From: Zarea fungicola | Lineage: Eukaryota; Ascomycota; Sordariomycetes; Hypocreales; Cordycipitaceae | Length of the DNA stretch: 64,000 nt | Assembly (NCBI GenBank): GCA_900169235.1 | Contig: FWCC01000224.1 | Coordinates: 1 to 64,000 of the forward strand | Direction: 5' to 3' | Part shown: in pieces, positions 62,285 through 64,000 of the stretch | How positions within the stretch are numbered: position 1 is the first letter of the stretch | How the letters are laid out: each line of letters opens with the position of its first letter | Notes under the pieces: model-generated | What the model saw: only the letters and a program-made list of their open reading frames with translations | The model's database searches: none | Told to the model about the DNA's origin: nothing | Position numbers and translations under genes: made by a program

Positions 62285-64000
62285 CTATTTTCTTGAAAAG
62301 TTCGTCTCAAAAACCTCCAAGACTTCTTGACTACCAGACACAGCAGCGACATCAGCCGGCGTCTGCTGTCCCTCGTCCTCCAGCATGGCATCAAGGCCTT
62401 CGTCCAAAAGCATCTTGAAGAAGGTGGCGTCATTCGTCCTTGCCGCCACATGGAGCAGGCCTTGACCCCTATTGTCAGTGGTGAAGAAATCGGCCCCTAA
62501 GCCTTTTAGCATTATCAATACTTCTTTATAAGGTACATTTTCCCTTTCCAGACAATCGTAATACGATTCTCTAAGCTCGGTCTTTTCCTGCTTGCAGAAT
62601 ATAAGCAGCGGCGTTTCGCCATGCGTGTTGCGTGCATTTATGTCAATGCCGTCTTCCGCCAGGGTCTGGAACAGACCTAGTTGACTAACTCTGACCAAAC
62701 TCTTCGCGAGGACGTGAAGGACGCTATTGCCGTTCCTATCAACAGCTAGGAGATCAGCTCCTGCCGATCGAAGGGCCTGCGCGGCGAGAGTATCCCCAGT
62801 CTTATCGGCCTGGATAACAGAATAGTGTAAGGGTGTCTGCCCGTTGTTATCTCTCTGGTTTATGAGGTCCGGCGCCTCTTGCAGAGCACTGACGAACGAA
62901 TGCTTAAAATTCTTAAAGGGAGCGCCAAAATTCTCAGTGGCAATCATACCATGCAAGACATTTCGGCCAGAGTTATCCCGCACCCCAAGACTAGCACCAA
63001 GAGAGATGAGGTGTTGGAAAATGGTAACCTGGTCGTCACCGTCCCGAACCGCCACCGCCTCTTGATCCGAGCCTAGGATAGCATCAGGGCCACGTAAACC
63101 TTGACACGCCGCGAGTAGTAGAGTCCGGCCCTTTGCATCTCGGTGGTTGACGTCTAGCCCCGGAAGGCCAAAAAAAGGTCCCGTGGCTGACCAACCTAGC
63201 AAGAGTTCATGTAGAATGGTACACTCTCGATGATCTTCAGGTACCTCAATTGACGGCGTGTCTCTCGTAGTGTCGCATGCGTAGGAGTCCTCCCATGCTC
63301 TATTGATTTGGCTGAGAAACTTGGCAAAAGGATCGGCACCATGGTCTAGAAGCAGTGTGACAATCCGTTCTCGACTCCGCAGCTCAGGGAACATCACAGC
63401 ATGATACAAAGGGAACACCTCCTGGTACAACGGAACCCCCATCGACCTTGATACACTATACGGAATAGGGTGTGTACGCTCGCCGTCGGAATCGAACTCA
63501 GGCCAAAGCAGCTTCCCCCGGCGCATGCTTGCACCTGCCCCAGCAGACAGGAGCTCTTCAGCTCCGACCACATTGCTCGCGGTAATTGCTGCAAACATGG
63601 CATCGGCACTCAGATTTGCGCCGTGACTTACAAGTAGTCTGATCATATCCACATCGGCAACTGCACACGCGAGAATACTCTGCCCCTCACGACTGGTCGC
63701 GTTGACGTCCGCCCCGTTCTCGATGAGAGTCCTGGCTGCATGCTTGGCAAAGGGGCCGACATTGTTGGAGAGGGCAATATGCAGGGGCGTTTCCTCCTTG
63801 TAGTTGCGATTATTGATATCTGCACCGGCCTCGATCAGGTAAGGCAGTGCCTGGTTTGCGTGCCACCAGGAATTGCCTCTGGCGGCATAGTGGACCGCCG
63901 AGTCTATTGGGACCTGTTGATTGTACAGCATCCCGCTGGGAATGCGTATGCTCCTGCGACTAAAGCGACATTCGTTGATATCCACACTAAACTTTTCAAT
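62285..64000 (-). CDS. Ankyrin-repeat protein, 5' end beyond the window
   Basis: A single open minus-strand frame of 571 codons plus stop that runs off the right edge, so the N-terminus is missing. It contains about ten to twelve diverged ankyrin repeats, for example INNRNYKEETPLHIAL near the start, DVNHRDAKGRTLLLAA in the middle and TTDNRGQGLLHVAART near the end. Repeat units are much less alike than in the neighbouring ankyrin gene. Fungal proteins of this kind often carry an F-box or a NACHT/HET-type domain at the N-terminus; that part, if present, lies outside. The C-terminus ends EVFETNFSRK. Confidence 0.8.
   Translation of the reverse strand: MEKFSVDINECRFSRRSIRIPSGMLYNQQVPIDSAVHYAARGNSWWHANQALPYLIEAGADINNRNYKEETPLHIALSNNVGPFAKHAARTLIENGADVNATSREGQSILACAVADVDMIRLLVSHGANLSADAMFAAITASNVVGAEELLSAGAGASMRRGKLLWPEFDSDGERTHPIPYSVSRSMGVPLYQEVFPLYHAVMFPELRSRERIVTLLLDHGADPFAKFLSQINRAWEDSYACDTTRDTPSIEVPEDHRECTILHELLLGWSATGPFFGLPGLDVNHRDAKGRTLLLAACQGLRGPDAILGSDQEAVAVRDGDDQVTIFQHLISLGASLGVRDNSGRNVLHGMIATENFGAPFKNFKHSFVSALQEAPDLINQRDNNGQTPLHYSVIQADKTGDTLAAQALRSAGADLLAVDRNGNSVLHVLAKSLVRVSQLGLFQTLAEDGIDINARNTHGETPLLIFCKQEKTELRESYYDCLERENVPYKEVLIMLKGLGADFFTTDNRGQGLLHVAARTNDATFFKMLLDEGLDAMLEDEGQQTPADVAAVSGSQEVLEVFETNFSRK

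Overview
This window is nuclear DNA of a filamentous ascomycete, most likely a Sordariomycete of the order Hypocreales. The evidence is the short GT-AG introns (about 45-125 nt) with CTAAC-type branch sites, GC-balanced genes separated by long CT/GA-rich intergenic stretches, AT-rich patches that look RIP-degraded, and the gene set itself. I cannot fix the genus from sequence alone. Exon structures below were built by hand from reading-frame continuity, splice signals and protein-family conservation.

The left and centre (about 1-42.7 kb) hold conserved single-copy genes: a coiled-coil protein of unknown function; a complex I accessory subunit of the NDUFB3/B12 family with three short exons; the CCR4-NOT deadenylase Caf1/Pop2; the GID/CTLH ubiquitin-ligase subunit Fyv10/Gid9; the bHLH-zipper factor Cbf1; a YDR124W-like helical-bundle protein; a full-length ABCC (Ycf1-type) transporter; an alpha/beta hydrolase (DUF1749) divergent from the TTT-complex subunit Tti1; and a peroxisomal-type NADH pyrophosphatase (Npy1). 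A stretch of about 14 kb (15.7-29.8 kb) has no recognisable gene.

The right part (about 42.9-64 kb) is different. It starts with an AT-rich segment bearing degenerate direct repeats, inside which sits a gene for a small secreted six-cysteine protein. It then carries a patatin-NB-ARC-TPR NLR-like gene that appears frameshifted, a second NB-ARC-TPR NLR, a HeLo-like protein gene divergent from that NLR, a Zn2Cys6 transcription factor and two ankyrin-repeat genes. This layout is typical of an accessory, self/non-self recognition region.

The main result is the divergent gene pair at 52,985-56,529. The NLR carries at its extreme N-terminus, and the HeLo-like protein at its extreme C-terminus, the same short motif of the form N-x-G-x-Q-x-[G/A]-x-N. 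This is the architecture of fungal amyloid-controlled cell-death pairs of the PP-motif (RHIM-related) class: an NLR sensor templates amyloid folding of a membrane-acting HeLo-like effector. The pair shares a 215-bp promoter with a CACGTG E-box, and stands next to another NLR, so the right end of the window is a probable innate-immunity or allorecognition cluster.
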